Assembly: GCF_000759445.1 (NCBI RefSeq)
Contig: NZ_JRMB01000002.1
Location: forward strand, 992,001-1,056,000
Source: Pseudomonas lutea
GTDB taxonomy: Bacteria > Pseudomonadota > Gammaproteobacteria > Pseudomonadales > Pseudomonadaceae
Direction of reading: 5' to 3'
Length of the DNA stretch: 64,000 nt
In this document: positions 8,211 to 16,086 of the stretch, one piece after another
Position numbering within the stretch: position 1 is the first letter of the stretch
Layout: the number at the start of each line of letters is the position of its first letter
The notes under the pieces: model-generated
What the model was told of the DNA's origin: nothing
The model's database searches: none
Seen by the model: the letters and a program-made list of their open reading frames with translations, nothing else
Position numbers and translations under genes: made by a program

Positions 8211-8233
8211 GCCCGCCGCATGCGGGCTTTTTT
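8211..8233 (+). terminator. Intrinsic terminator after the repressor gene
   Basis: GCCCGC and GCGGGC flank a 5-base loop and are followed by six T residues. It ends the repressor transcript just before the rightward early promoter. Confidence 0.85.
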
Positions 8234-8251
8234 GTGGTCCGCGAAAATATA

Positions 8252-8293
8252 TAACCAGTAGTATTGACACCGAATTATAACCGCTAGTATCTT
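8252..8293 (+). promoter_or_regulatory. Rightward early promoter (PL-like) with two operators
   Basis: TTGACA at 8264-8269 is followed after 18 bases by TATCTT (8288-8293), and TAGTAT at 8285 is an alternative -10. Two operator-like sites, TAACC AGT AGTAT (8252-8264) and TAACC GCT AGTAT (8278-8290), cover the -35 and -10. Both resemble the site at 7377. Binding of the repressor here would silence the excisionase-integrase side. Confidence 0.78.
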
Positions 8294-8324
8294 ATCTCCA
8301 TCGAAACCGGATTTGGAGAGCAAC

Positions 8325-8630
8325 ATGAGCATCGTCATCGGGAACTGGCAAGGAATGCTAGGCGGCGTATTGGCGCCACGTGAGCTGGAGGGGGTGTTGC
8401 ATTGCGCCAATGACTGCACGGTGAAAGAGGCTTCAAAGGCAATGGGCATCAGTCCTGAGACCCTAAAGAAGAGACTCGAGAGCGCGCGCTTCAAGCTCAA
8501 GGTCTCGAGCATCAGAGCCCTAGTGTTGGAAGCGTTTCGGCGCGGGCTGATAGCTGCATCATGCGCGCCGGTTAACCCGGATCCGCAGCACGACCGCGAG
8601 CAGGATCACCTCGGCGTCTTCATCGCATGA
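8325..8630 (+). CDS. Stand-alone LuxR-type HTH protein
   Basis: The 101-residue protein consists almost entirely of a LuxR/GerE-type DNA-binding domain. The sequence from LAPRELEGVLHCANDCTVKE through MGISPETLKKRLESARFKL to the final AFRRGLI follows the family pattern. There is no sensor domain. The ATG at 8325 is preceded by GGAG. It is the first gene behind the CI-repressed rightward promoter, so it is probably an early regulator of phage or host genes. Its targets are unknown. Confidence 0.78.
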   Translation: MSIVIGNWQGMLGGVLAPRELEGVLHCANDCTVKEASKAMGISPETLKKRLESARFKLKVSSIRALVLEAFRRGLIAASCAPVNPDPQHDREQDHLGVFIA

Positions 8631-8764
8631 CCGCGTTTGCAGCGGCGTGCGCCTTCGAAGATTAGGACGCAGTCCGGTGCTCAGGCTGATCTGACCCCCT
8701 ATCCAAATTGATTTTTTGCGAAGCCATGAACGCGGCGGGCTACCGGCTTGCCTGGAGAAAGCAT

Positions 8765-9196
8765 ATGTCGGCAACGAACCGAATCACCTTAGTACTGCGT
8801 CCGAATGAAGGCGCGTCACTGGAAGATCTGCAGCACTACGCGAAGCTGGGCATGCCTGTCGGCGTTGGCCGGGCACTTGGCGTTATTACCAGCGCCAGCG
8901 AAGGCGATGCGGTAAAGCGCGCCGAGCAGTTGGAGAACCAGGTGATTCTTGCCGAGGCGGCCATGCGCCGCGGCGTTCTGCTGACCGACAAAGAGTGTCA
9001 GCCCGCGCTGCGACGGGTTATAGACCAGGTGCCTGAGCTTTACCGCGAGGTGGCTGACTCTATCAAGCAGGCGGCACTCGATGACGGCGCCGACGCAGAA
9101 ACGGCAGATAGAGCCGCAAGCCAAGCCATTCGCGTTCTAGTGATGTTCAAGCAGCGCTTAGAAAAGCAGCTGGAGACTATGGAGGGCGTGGCGTGA
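8765..9196 (+). CDS. Phage protein of unknown function
   Basis: The 143-residue reading begins at the ATG at 8765, which has GGAGA seven bases upstream. Earlier in-frame starts at 8708 and 8726 lack such a site. The protein looks soluble and helical, with an Ala/Glu-rich C-terminal half (DGADAETADRAASQAIRVLV). No family is recognised. Its stop overlaps the next start by GTGA, so the two are probably made together. Confidence 0.66.
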   Translation: MSATNRITLVLRPNEGASLEDLQHYAKLGMPVGVGRALGVITSASEGDAVKRAEQLENQVILAEAAMRRGVLLTDKECQPALRRVIDQVPELYREVADSIKQAALDDGADAETADRAASQAIRVLVMFKQRLEKQLETMEGVA

Positions 9197-9393
9197 GCAT
9201 CCTCACTCAGGGAACACAGCTCCACATCCGTACCGAGTTCGAAAGCCTGGGTGACCGGCTGATCCGCTTCGGCCAGGCTTTGAAGGAGCCGGACACAACT
9301 GTGGGCCAACTCACAAGCTTGGCCAACTCCTGTGGCATCGCATTGAAGCTGCGCGCGATAGCGGACTCGGGCGACAGCAATCCACAGCAATGA
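9193..9393 (+). CDS. Small phage protein of unknown function
   Basis: The 66-residue protein starts with GTG in a GTGA overlap with the preceding gene. GGAGGG lies just upstream. It contains no recognised motif. Its position between the rightward early promoter and excisionase places it among early accessory genes. Confidence 0.6.
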   Translation: MSILTQGTQLHIRTEFESLGDRLIRFGQALKEPDTTVGQLTSLANSCGIALKLRAIADSGDSNPQQ

Positions 9394-9444
9394 CGCGTCA
9401 GTCTCACCAACAACAAAGAACCTGACGAGTCAGGAGTAAACCCA

Positions 9445-9720
9445 ATGCGCTACATGACCATCAGGAAGTTCGCCAGCGAGTCTGGCTACAGCGAGGACGC
9501 TATCCGCTCGAAGATCCGTGATGGCATCTGGCGGCTTGGCGAGATCTGGTACAAGGCTCCGGACGGCCGGACGCTGATTGACACAGAGGGATACGAGTCA
9601 TGGGTAGAGATGGGCGGGGAGTTCGGGCGATCTCCGATTCGAGTATCGAAATCACGTTCATGTATCGGGGCGTCCGGTGCCGCGAGCGCATCACGCTCAA
9701 GCCCACCGCCACTAATCTGA
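9445..9720 (+). CDS. Excisionase-like protein (Xis)
   Basis: The 91-residue protein begins with an excisionase/MerR-like winged helix (MRYMTIRKFASESGYSEDAI, then a basic IRSKIRDGIW). A Ser/Arg-rich tail follows that reads through the start of the integrase gene. CAGGAG precedes the ATG. The last 121 bases overlap the integrase reading frame, as xis and int overlap in lambda. Its expected role is to bend DNA at the attachment site and turn integrase toward excision. Confidence 0.82.
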   Translation: MRYMTIRKFASESGYSEDAIRSKIRDGIWRLGEIWYKAPDGRTLIDTEGYESWVEMGGEFGRSPIRVSKSRSCIGASGAASASRSSPPPLI

Positions 9721-10787
9721 AGAAGGCCGAGCAGCACAAGGCCGCGATCGAACATGCGATATCAATTGGCACGTTCGATTATGCGGTCACCTTCCCCAGC
9801 TCGGCCAGGGCCGCGAAGTTTGCGCCGGAGGCCTCACGGGAAAAGGTTGCCGGCTTCCTCACTCGGTGGCTTGCGGCGAAGAAAAAACATCTTTCCAGCA
9901 GTACGTTCGACGGCTATCGCAAGCTTGTTGAACACCGCCTAGTGCCTGCGCTGGGAACGCACATGATGGTCGACTTGAAAAGGAAGATGATCAAGGACTG
10001 GCTCGACACGTTGGAGACCAGCAACAAGACGCTGAGCAATATCCAAAGCTGTCTGCGTTCGGCGCTCACCGAAGCTGTCGACGAGGAGCTGATCGAAATC
10101 AACCCTATGGCGGGGTGGACTTACAAGCGCAAGTCCGCTCCCACAGATGAAGATGACGTCGACCCATTCAGCCCTCAGGAGCAGCAAGCAATCGTCGGCG
10201 CGCTTTGCGGCCAAGCCTCGAACCTTGTGCAGTTCGCGTTATGGACTGGCCTGCGCACTAGCGAGTTGGTGGCGCTGGAGTGGGGCGATGTGGACTGGAT
10301 TCGCGGCGAGGTGATGATCACCAAGGCCATGACTCAGGCTTCAAAGGGGGTGGCAGAGATCCCGAAAACTGCATCAGGTCGTCGCTCGGTCAAGCTGCTC
10401 GGTCCCGCGCTGACGGCTTTAAAGGCTCAGAAGAACTACACGTATCTCGCAGGAAGGGAGGTTTTTCAGAATCCGCGCACACTCGAGCGCTGGGCTGGCG
10501 ACGGTCCCATCCGCAAGACCATGTGGGCACACGCAGTGAAAAAGGCTGGTGTGCGATATCGCCGTCCTTACCAGACTCGGCACACATACGCGTCCATGAT
10601 GCTTTCTGCTGGGGAGCATCCAATGTGGGTTGCGCAGCAGATGGGTCACAGCGATTGGACGATGATTGCTCGCGTTTACGGAAGATGGATGCCGTCATCT
10701 GATCCCACTGCCGGACAAAAAGCCGAGTCTGCATTCCATGGTGGATTTTTAGGCGGTATCGGTAGCATCCGACAAGGCGAGCTATAG
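9600..10787 (+). CDS. int: Prophage integrase, tyrosine recombinase
   Basis: This 395-residue protein has an N-terminal arm-type DNA-binding region (about residues 1-60), a SAM-like core-binding domain (about 80-170) and a catalytic domain. Catalytic residues are Arg219 (TGLRTSEL), Lys256, Arg327 (YQTRHTYAS), His350 (MGHSDW) and Tyr360. The His of the usual HxxR box is Tyr324, a common variant in this branch. It lies between excisionase and the ssrA-derived attachment site, so it is the likely integration enzyme of this prophage. Confidence 0.94.
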   Translation: MGRDGRGVRAISDSSIEITFMYRGVRCRERITLKPTATNLKKAEQHKAAIEHAISIGTFDYAVTFPSSARAAKFAPEASREKVAGFLTRWLAAKKKHLSSSTFDGYRKLVEHRLVPALGTHMMVDLKRKMIKDWLDTLETSNKTLSNIQSCLRSALTEAVDEELIEINPMAGWTYKRKSAPTDEDDVDPFSPQEQQAIVGALCGQASNLVQFALWTGLRTSELVALEWGDVDWIRGEVMITKAMTQASKGVAEIPKTASGRRSVKLLGPALTALKAQKNYTYLAGREVFQNPRTLERWAGDGPIRKTMWAHAVKKAGVRYRRPYQTRHTYASMMLSAGEHPMWVAQQMGHSDWTMIARVYGRWMPSSDPTAGQKAESAFHGGFLGGIGSIRQGEL

Positions 10788-10866
10788 CTTTTTTGCATAT
10801 CTACACCTAGCATGGGAATTTTGCAGCACATTCGCGCTGCACCGCATGCAGCAGTCAGGGAAGAAC

Positions 10867-12354
10867 ATGGACAGAGTCTCCGTTTTGCAAAACACGGTTT
10901 TGGGTAGCCGAATCGCTGAAGATGAGGTCGATGAGCTTCACGCGTATTTCGTAGAAACAGACCAGTGGCAAAAGTTAGTCTCTGGAAAAATTGACGTGGT
11001 ATTCGGATCGAAGGGCTCTGGCAAGAGCGCACTATATTCCCTGTTAGTTGCAAAACGCGATGAGTTACGCCTGCAAGGAAGAACGCTTTTCATGGCAGCG
11101 GAAAATCCTAGAGGAACACCGGTATTTAGAGACCTTTCTGCGGAAGGTGACCTTACTGAAGATGGCTTTAGAAACCTGTGGAAACTCTACTTCCTTTCTC
11201 TCACCGCTGATTACGTACGTCACCAGATGCATACGGTCGGAAGAAAAGATGCTTCAGCCTTAGAAGTAATCGAATTGCTAACTGCTCAAGGGCTATTGAT
11301 GCCAGATATCAGCCTTCTAACCAGGCTTCGAGGGGTGATGGAGTATCTGCGGAAATTTATGCCTGAGATCGAGGGCAGTATCACGGATCCTTCGGGGATG
11401 GTCTACGGTGGGAAAATCACATTTGGTGAACCGACCATTGAACAGCGAGGATTAGGATATCGCTCTCTTGATAACTTGCTAGCACAGGTAAACAAGTATC
11501 TCTCATCACAAGAAATCACAGTTTGGCTAGCATTAGACCGCTTAGATGTTGCATTTGCCGACTCGGATGAGCTCGAGGGAATGGCCCTAAAATCGCTATT
11601 CAGAACTTACATGGATATGATGGGCCTTTCTCATGTGAAGATAAAAATATTCCTGCGCGATGATATTTGGCAGAAGATCGTGAAAGGTGGCTTTCGGGAG
11701 GCAAGCCATTTAACACGATCAATGACGCTTTCATGGGATAGCAAATCTCTACTCAATCTAATCGTGAGAAGATTAGTATCAAACGCCGACATATGCACCT
11801 TATACAACGTTAAGAGCGAAGATGTACTCGCCTCCGAAGATCAGCAAAAAGCTTTCTTCAGCACCGTGTTTCCGCCACAAGTTGATATTGGAAAAAGCAA
11901 ACCCCAGACGTTGGACTGGATGCTCTCCCGGACGGCCGATGGAACTAGAAGAACTGCACCAAGAGAATTGATTCATTTGCTTCTCGCTGCACGCGACGAG
12001 CAACTGAAGCAGGACGAACTGGGCAGTGCGGACCAAGATCAGACATTCTTGATCAGTCGGCACGCCATAAGGGCTGGTCTTCTTTCCGTTTCCAAGGCCC
12101 GCTATGAGCAGACGTTGTGCGCGGAAAACCCTTCTCTCCAACCATACCTGCAAAAGCTTGATAGACAAAAAGCACAGCAGTCGGTTGCTACCCTAGCGAG
12201 GGTCTGGGGATGTTCGGAGGTCCGGGCGGCTGAGGTTATCGAGCGCCTCGTCGAATCCGGCTTCTTCGAGCGAAGAGGCACGCGCGATGTTCCTATTTAC
12301 TGGGTACCAATGCTTTACAGGGGCGCGCTCAACTTGGTTCAGGGCGCTGCGTGA
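10867..12354 (+). CDS. P-loop ATPase, Sll1717-like, prophage cargo
   Basis: The 495-residue protein begins with a P-loop region of the kind found in Sll1717-type ATPases, with Walker A GSKGSGKS (47-54), a likely Walker B VWLALDRLD (219-227) and a strand-plus-charge motif KIFLRDD (260-266). A winged helix (about residues 435-470) closes the protein. The ATG at 10867 has AGGGA just upstream, and an earlier ATG at 10846 lacks one. The gene is clearly richer in A/T than its neighbours and lies alone between integrase and the attachment site, where lysogenic-conversion or defence genes often sit. No partner effector gene is present. A defence role is inference only. Confidence 0.8.
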   Translation: MDRVSVLQNTVLGSRIAEDEVDELHAYFVETDQWQKLVSGKIDVVFGSKGSGKSALYSLLVAKRDELRLQGRTLFMAAENPRGTPVFRDLSAEGDLTEDGFRNLWKLYFLSLTADYVRHQMHTVGRKDASALEVIELLTAQGLLMPDISLLTRLRGVMEYLRKFMPEIEGSITDPSGMVYGGKITFGEPTIEQRGLGYRSLDNLLAQVNKYLSSQEITVWLALDRLDVAFADSDELEGMALKSLFRTYMDMMGLSHVKIKIFLRDDIWQKIVKGGFREASHLTRSMTLSWDSKSLLNLIVRRLVSNADICTLYNVKSEDVLASEDQQKAFFSTVFPPQVDIGKSKPQTLDWMLSRTADGTRRTAPRELIHLLLAARDEQLKQDELGSADQDQTFLISRHAIRAGLLSVSKARYEQTLCAENPSLQPYLQKLDRQKAQQSVATLARVWGCSEVRAAEVIERLVESGFFERRGTRDVPIYWVPMLYRGALNLVQGAA

Positions 12355-12416
12355 TCATGAAATGACAGGGTTATGCCTGCTTTTACTCTGCAAGCCGCAG
12401 AATATGGGGGTTGGCT

Positions 12417-12448
12417 GGGGGTTCAAATCCCCCCGGCTCCACCAAATC
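12417..12448 (+). other. Attachment site: copy of the tmRNA (ssrA) 3' end
   Basis: The sequence contains a T-arm (GGGGG TTCAAAT CCCCC) and an acceptor end CGGCTCCACCA. From memory this equals the 3' end of Pseudomonas tmRNA. The bases before it do not continue into tmRNA, so this is a 3' fragment. It marks the integrase-side junction, and the reconstituted full ssrA should lie at the other prophage end, outside the window. A tRNA with a similar end is a less likely source. Confidence 0.78.
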
Positions 12449-12452
12449 CAAA

Positions 12453-12481
12453 AAAGAAGACGTCTCCGGACGTCTTCTTTT
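12453..12481 (+). terminator. Terminator behind the ssrA fragment
   Basis: A 12-bp perfect stem (AAAGAAGACGTC/GACGTCTTCTTT) with a TCCG loop is followed by T. It is probably the original terminator of host ssrA, left on this side by the integration. Confidence 0.82.
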
Positions 12482-12562
12482 GTGCCTGGAAATTCATGCG
12501 TGAATGCATTGGGATCCATCGGCCCGCGATACCTACAAATCACGAGCTCGATCACCCACCCA

Positions 12563-12597
12563 CAAAAAACCCCGCTATCGCCAGCGGGGCTTTTACA
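12563..12597 (-). terminator. Terminator of the small acidic protein gene
   Basis: CCCCGC and GCGGGG flank an 8-base loop, with A6 on the left, giving a U tract on the minus strand. A short T run on the other side may make it bidirectional. Confidence 0.75.
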
Positions 12598-12612
12598 TTC
12601 AGAGCGCCCGGA

Positions 12613-12816
12613 TCAAACCCCGCCCTTCCCCGGCAACGGCTCATCATTACCACGCCGAGTGGTCGGCTCTTCGGTCACTGGATCGTTCTCGGTCCGTGCT
12701 GGCTCGGTCGGGTCTACCTGCGGGTCGGACACATCAGGCGAGTCCTCATCGAAACCGAGCTCTTCATCCGGATCGGTATGTGCTGATGTTCCGGTCAGCG
12801 AAGCGCCATTGGCCAT
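12613..12816 (-). CDS. Small acidic protein of unknown function
   Basis: The 67-residue protein is rich in Asp, Glu, Pro and Thr and has no hydrophobic core, so it is probably disordered. AAGGAGAT precedes the ATG and a terminator follows at 12563-12597, which supports a real gene. I recall similar short acidic proteins in other Pseudomonas genomes, without a known function. It is the first chromosomal gene beyond the prophage. Confidence 0.68.
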   Translation of the reverse strand: MANGASLTGTSAHTDPDEELGFDEDSPDVSDPQVDPTEPARTENDPVTEEPTTRRGNDEPLPGKGGV

Positions 12817-12932
12817 GAAAGTATCTCCTTGTCTACGCGCGGGTTGTCCGCACCATTTTTATGAGAAGCCTTTGAGCGCCAAGAGTGCCCCAGCTTAGAC
12901 GGGCGGTTTCGCTTCTCCCTGCCCGGTCACGC

Positions 12933-15692
12933 TCACCAACTGACACGAACCCCCATGCTGCCGCTAGCCCCCGCCAAGTCATTGCTGTCCAGCTGCGCAG
13001 CGTAATCGACCGCCATATAAACGCTGACGCCCGGTGCGACGCCAACGACAACCCCAACGCCGAGCTCGCTCGATGAGGACGTGTGCCGGGTTTTGATCCG
13101 GTCGATGCCGTTGTAGGTGACGGTGTCTTTGCCGTCCAGCACATGCCAGAGGTTCGCCCGCACGTAGGGTTCGACAGGCAGATTGTCGACCACGTAGCGC
13201 CCCTTCACGCGCGCGCCAAGCCGAGTGGTCCAGTAGGGCTGGGAATCAAAGGCAACGTCGGAGATGCCGTCGTTGTGCCGGTCGAGATCGATGCGTTGGT
13301 GGATCACTTGCGCCTGCGGTTCGATAACCCAGTGCTCGGAGATTGCCATCGGGTAACCGGTCTCCAGGGAGAGACTGAGCGAGTGGCCGCCGGTGTCGAG
13401 CCTGACTCCTTGATGGGATCGGCTGCTGCCGTCGAGACGCGTGGCCATGACCACGGCGTCCAGATATGCGCCGCCGGGGTCGACCAGCGTCCAGTAGGCG
13501 CCAAAGTGATCGCCGTTGACTTTCATGCGCCCCGCCTTGGTGTCTTTGAAACCCTCGGCGAACCCTTTGACGCTGCCTTGCAGCCGGCTTTGCCCCACGA
13601 AAACTCCGGCGTGTTGCACCTGGCCGGAATCGGTTGGCGCGGCGTACAGGTCGTGGCCCACTTGGTAGCCCTTGGTCGACCCATCGAAGCGGGGCGACGC
13701 CGTGCCGGCCCACTCCCGGCGCACATCGCTGCCGTACAGCCGTGCCCACCCTGCCCTGGCGATACCGGTTTCTGTGAGCAAGCTTTGATCACCCTGGCGA
13801 TCATGAAAAGTGCCCACTGCTTCACGGGCCATGATTTGTGCGGCAGGGGTGAACACCGAATAGATCGGCACCTCCAGACGGTACAACGGGATCGGCTCGG
13901 CGCCGGGCGATACGACGGGGCTTGGCGACGCCGATGGCGCAGGGATCGGAGACACTGCAGCCGGCGTGGCGGCAGCCGCGATGGGCGTGGCAGGCGCGAC
14001 AGGCGCGACAGGCGCGACAGGCGCGACAGGCGCGACAGGCACCACTTCGGGAACTGCGGTAGGTGGTTCAACCGGCGGTTCATCCGCAGCAACGGGAATG
14101 GGACGTGCAGGCTCGGTGACGGCTGGCGGAATAACGGCCGGCGGCGTGACGGGATCCGGCACGGGATTTACTACCGGCCCCACCACGGGCGGAGGATTCG
14201 GTGGCAGCGGTGGCGCGCTCGCAGGAGGGCGGATCGCCGCCACGGATGAGCGCAGGAACCAGCTGTTTTCAGTGCCCGCCGTGAGTCCGCCCTTGAACAG
14301 CTGGTAGCGATAGGCGCCCGCCACGACGCGATTACCCAGCACGAATGCATCACTCGTACTCGTCGCGCCGTTAAGGGCCTGCACCACTTCGATGCCGTTG
14401 ACCTGCGTCAGCCCGCCCAGCCCGTTGAGGTTACGGATACCGAGTTGCGTGCTGCCGCTGATGGTGCCCTGGGACACCACGAGGCGGTCACTGGCCGAGC
14501 GGTCATCGCCCAGCGTCGTTTGCAGCAATAGCTCACCGCCACTTCCCACGTAGTTGCCATCGACGGTCAGTGTGTCGATGGCAACGGAGCTGTTGGTGAC
14601 CATGTCGATGATCCCGGCGTTACTCAACGTCGTTAACTGACCTGCGGTGTAGGGGCGAACGGACCCTTGGCTGACATCGAGAACGCTGGTGCCGTCGATC
14701 ACGAACGTGCCGGTGCCGCTTACGCTGTCACCCAGAAAGAAATCGCCGTCCAGCGTGAATCGGGACTGCTCGGTGAGTTCGACCGTCTCCCATCCCGGGT
14801 AGCGACCGGCGCCGGCCGTTGATGTCTGAATGAAGGTCAGGCGGTCGTTGCCCAGACCACCGTCCACCGATGGGGTCGAGCTCAGCGAGCGCTCGTCCAG
14901 GTTGCCGATCAGGGCTCGGTCGTTGCCGTCGCCCATGAGCACCGAGGCGTCAATCAAGCCTCCCCCGCTCCAGCCAAATAGGTCGTCGCCAAAGCTGGCG
15001 CGAACCTCACCCGATATCGTTCCGCCGCTCACGCTGATGGTGTCGTTGCCACCGCTGACGCTGAGATTACCGCCGATACTGCCACCGCTGATGACGATGG
15101 TGTCCCGGCCGAAACCGGTGACGAGGTTGCCGACGATCCGCCCCCCCGACAGCTCGAACAGGTTGTTGTCGAGCTTCATGTCGACGCGGCCGATTATGCC
15201 GCCGCTCATGGTGGCGACATCGCCGTCCTCAAATGCGCCGATGATGGTGCCGCCGCTCATGGAGAACACGTCGCGGCTGTCACCTTGCGCCAGCGACTGG
15301 ACGCTACCGCCGCGCATGAAGACGTTATCGATACCGGCGCCCTGCACCACCCGGCCTGTCACCGTCCCGCCGTCGATGACGAACACGTTCGCGCCGGCCC
15401 CTTGGTTAACCGCACCCTGGAGCGTGCCTGAGCTCATGATGATCCGGTCAGCGCCGCCGCCGTAGAGGACGTCGCCCGATACAACGCCGCTGCCGCCCTC
15501 GGGAAATATCAAAACGTTGTCGCCGGCCAGATCGATCAAGCCCGCGCTGGAGCCGCTGTCGCACACGGAGCTGTCGTTGCCCGGGCCGGACACAAGGGTG
15601 CAGGCCGCTTCGATGGGTGTGATTGGCAATAACAACGACACGCACGAAACGTGTAGAAAGGTGCCGAAGAGCGTCCGGCCGGCGAGGTTCAT
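12933..15692 (-). CDS. Autotransporter with beta-solenoid passenger
   Basis: The 919-residue reading from the ATG at 15692 begins with a signal peptide (LFGTFLHVSCVSLLLPITPI, cut near EA-ACT). A start at 15809 would place 39 extra residues before it. The passenger (about residues 30-300) is a series of short SGG-x-I/V-x-G repeats alternating with GN-D strands, typical of a beta-helix. A Pro/Ala/Val-rich linker with a VAP repeat follows, then a C-terminal beta-barrel of about 270 residues ending in Ser-Trp, the usual outer-membrane insertion end. It is a type Va secreted surface protein. No protease triad is evident, so adhesion or aggregation is more likely than proteolysis. Confidence 0.9.
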   Translation of the reverse strand: MNLAGRTLFGTFLHVSCVSLLLPITPIEAACTLVSGPGNDSSVCDSGSSAGLIDLAGDNVLIFPEGGSGVVSGDVLYGGGADRIIMSSGTLQGAVNQGAGANVFVIDGGTVTGRVVQGAGIDNVFMRGGSVQSLAQGDSRDVFSMSGGTIIGAFEDGDVATMSGGIIGRVDMKLDNNLFELSGGRIVGNLVTGFGRDTIVISGGSIGGNLSVSGGNDTISVSGGTISGEVRASFGDDLFGWSGGGLIDASVLMGDGNDRALIGNLDERSLSSTPSVDGGLGNDRLTFIQTSTAGAGRYPGWETVELTEQSRFTLDGDFFLGDSVSGTGTFVIDGTSVLDVSQGSVRPYTAGQLTTLSNAGIIDMVTNSSVAIDTLTVDGNYVGSGGELLLQTTLGDDRSASDRLVVSQGTISGSTQLGIRNLNGLGGLTQVNGIEVVQALNGATSTSDAFVLGNRVVAGAYRYQLFKGGLTAGTENSWFLRSSVAAIRPPASAPPLPPNPPPVVGPVVNPVPDPVTPPAVIPPAVTEPARPIPVAADEPPVEPPTAVPEVVPVAPVAPVAPVAPVAPATPIAAAATPAAVSPIPAPSASPSPVVSPGAEPIPLYRLEVPIYSVFTPAAQIMAREAVGTFHDRQGDQSLLTETGIARAGWARLYGSDVRREWAGTASPRFDGSTKGYQVGHDLYAAPTDSGQVQHAGVFVGQSRLQGSVKGFAEGFKDTKAGRMKVNGDHFGAYWTLVDPGGAYLDAVVMATRLDGSSRSHQGVRLDTGGHSLSLSLETGYPMAISEHWVIEPQAQVIHQRIDLDRHNDGISDVAFDSQPYWTTRLGARVKGRYVVDNLPVEPYVRANLWHVLDGKDTVTYNGIDRIKTRHTSSSSELGVGVVVGVAPGVSVYMAVDYAAQLDSNDLAGASGSMGVRVSW
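13992..14040. repeat. 9-bp tandem repeat in the autotransporter linker
   Basis: About five perfect copies of the 9-base unit gcgacaggc lie in the linker coding region and give Val-Ala-Pro repeats. Because the unit is three codons long, copy changes alter linker length without a frameshift. Confidence 0.85.
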
Positions 15693-16086
15693 CACAGCAT
15701 CCTGCGGGATAACCCGATTGATTAACGTCCTGTAAGGCGCACCTTCCTGAGTGCGTCCAATTGTCGCCCTGACTACAAACAGCGAAGGACAGTAACGCGG
15801 GTCTGTCAAACGGTGGCGCCTTGAGCACGGGGCGTTGGGCCGAAAACCCGACTGTCTGAATGACCTGCCAGGCCTCGCTTGCCAAGCCGCGCGCCAGCCC
15901 CTGCTTCGGTTGTGACAACGTTAACAAGGGCGTAGAATTCGCAACATCCAGTCGCACTTCCCCATACTCATAATATTCAGCTGACAGCACGCACCGCCCA
16001 GGTAAACACCTTGAGCGGTATTTTTGTTTGTCGGCGTTTTTATCGGGTAAGCGGCAAACCGAATTTTCAGGAGGGCATTCGATTTA
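15693..16086. other. Divergent intergenic region, autotransporter/sotB
   Basis: No gene is supported in these 394 bases. The region must hold the promoters of the two divergent genes, but I see no promoter close to consensus. Confidence 0.5.

Larger units (their letters stand above)
1..12450. mobile_element. Right part of a lambda-like prophage, integrase end
   Basis: The stretch holds a complete immunity region, a replication module, excisionase and integrase, and it ends in a duplicated tmRNA 3' end. The replication operon runs leftward out of the window, so lysis and structural genes should lie to the left and are not seen here. The genes are compact, with ATGA overlaps between nearly all neighbours. 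The right boundary is placed at the end of the ssrA-like repeat, and the left boundary lies outside the window. Whether the phage is still functional cannot be judged from this part. Confidence 0.93.

Noticed and set aside
13083..14249. A 388-codon + strand frame opposite the autotransporter
   Set aside because: It is Arg/His-rich mirror coding of the repeat linker and barrel, with no signal peptide or domain.
15910..15930. Partial inverted repeat TTGT...ACAA upstream of the autotransporter
   Set aside because: The arms are only four bases and match many random sites, so I do not call it an operator.
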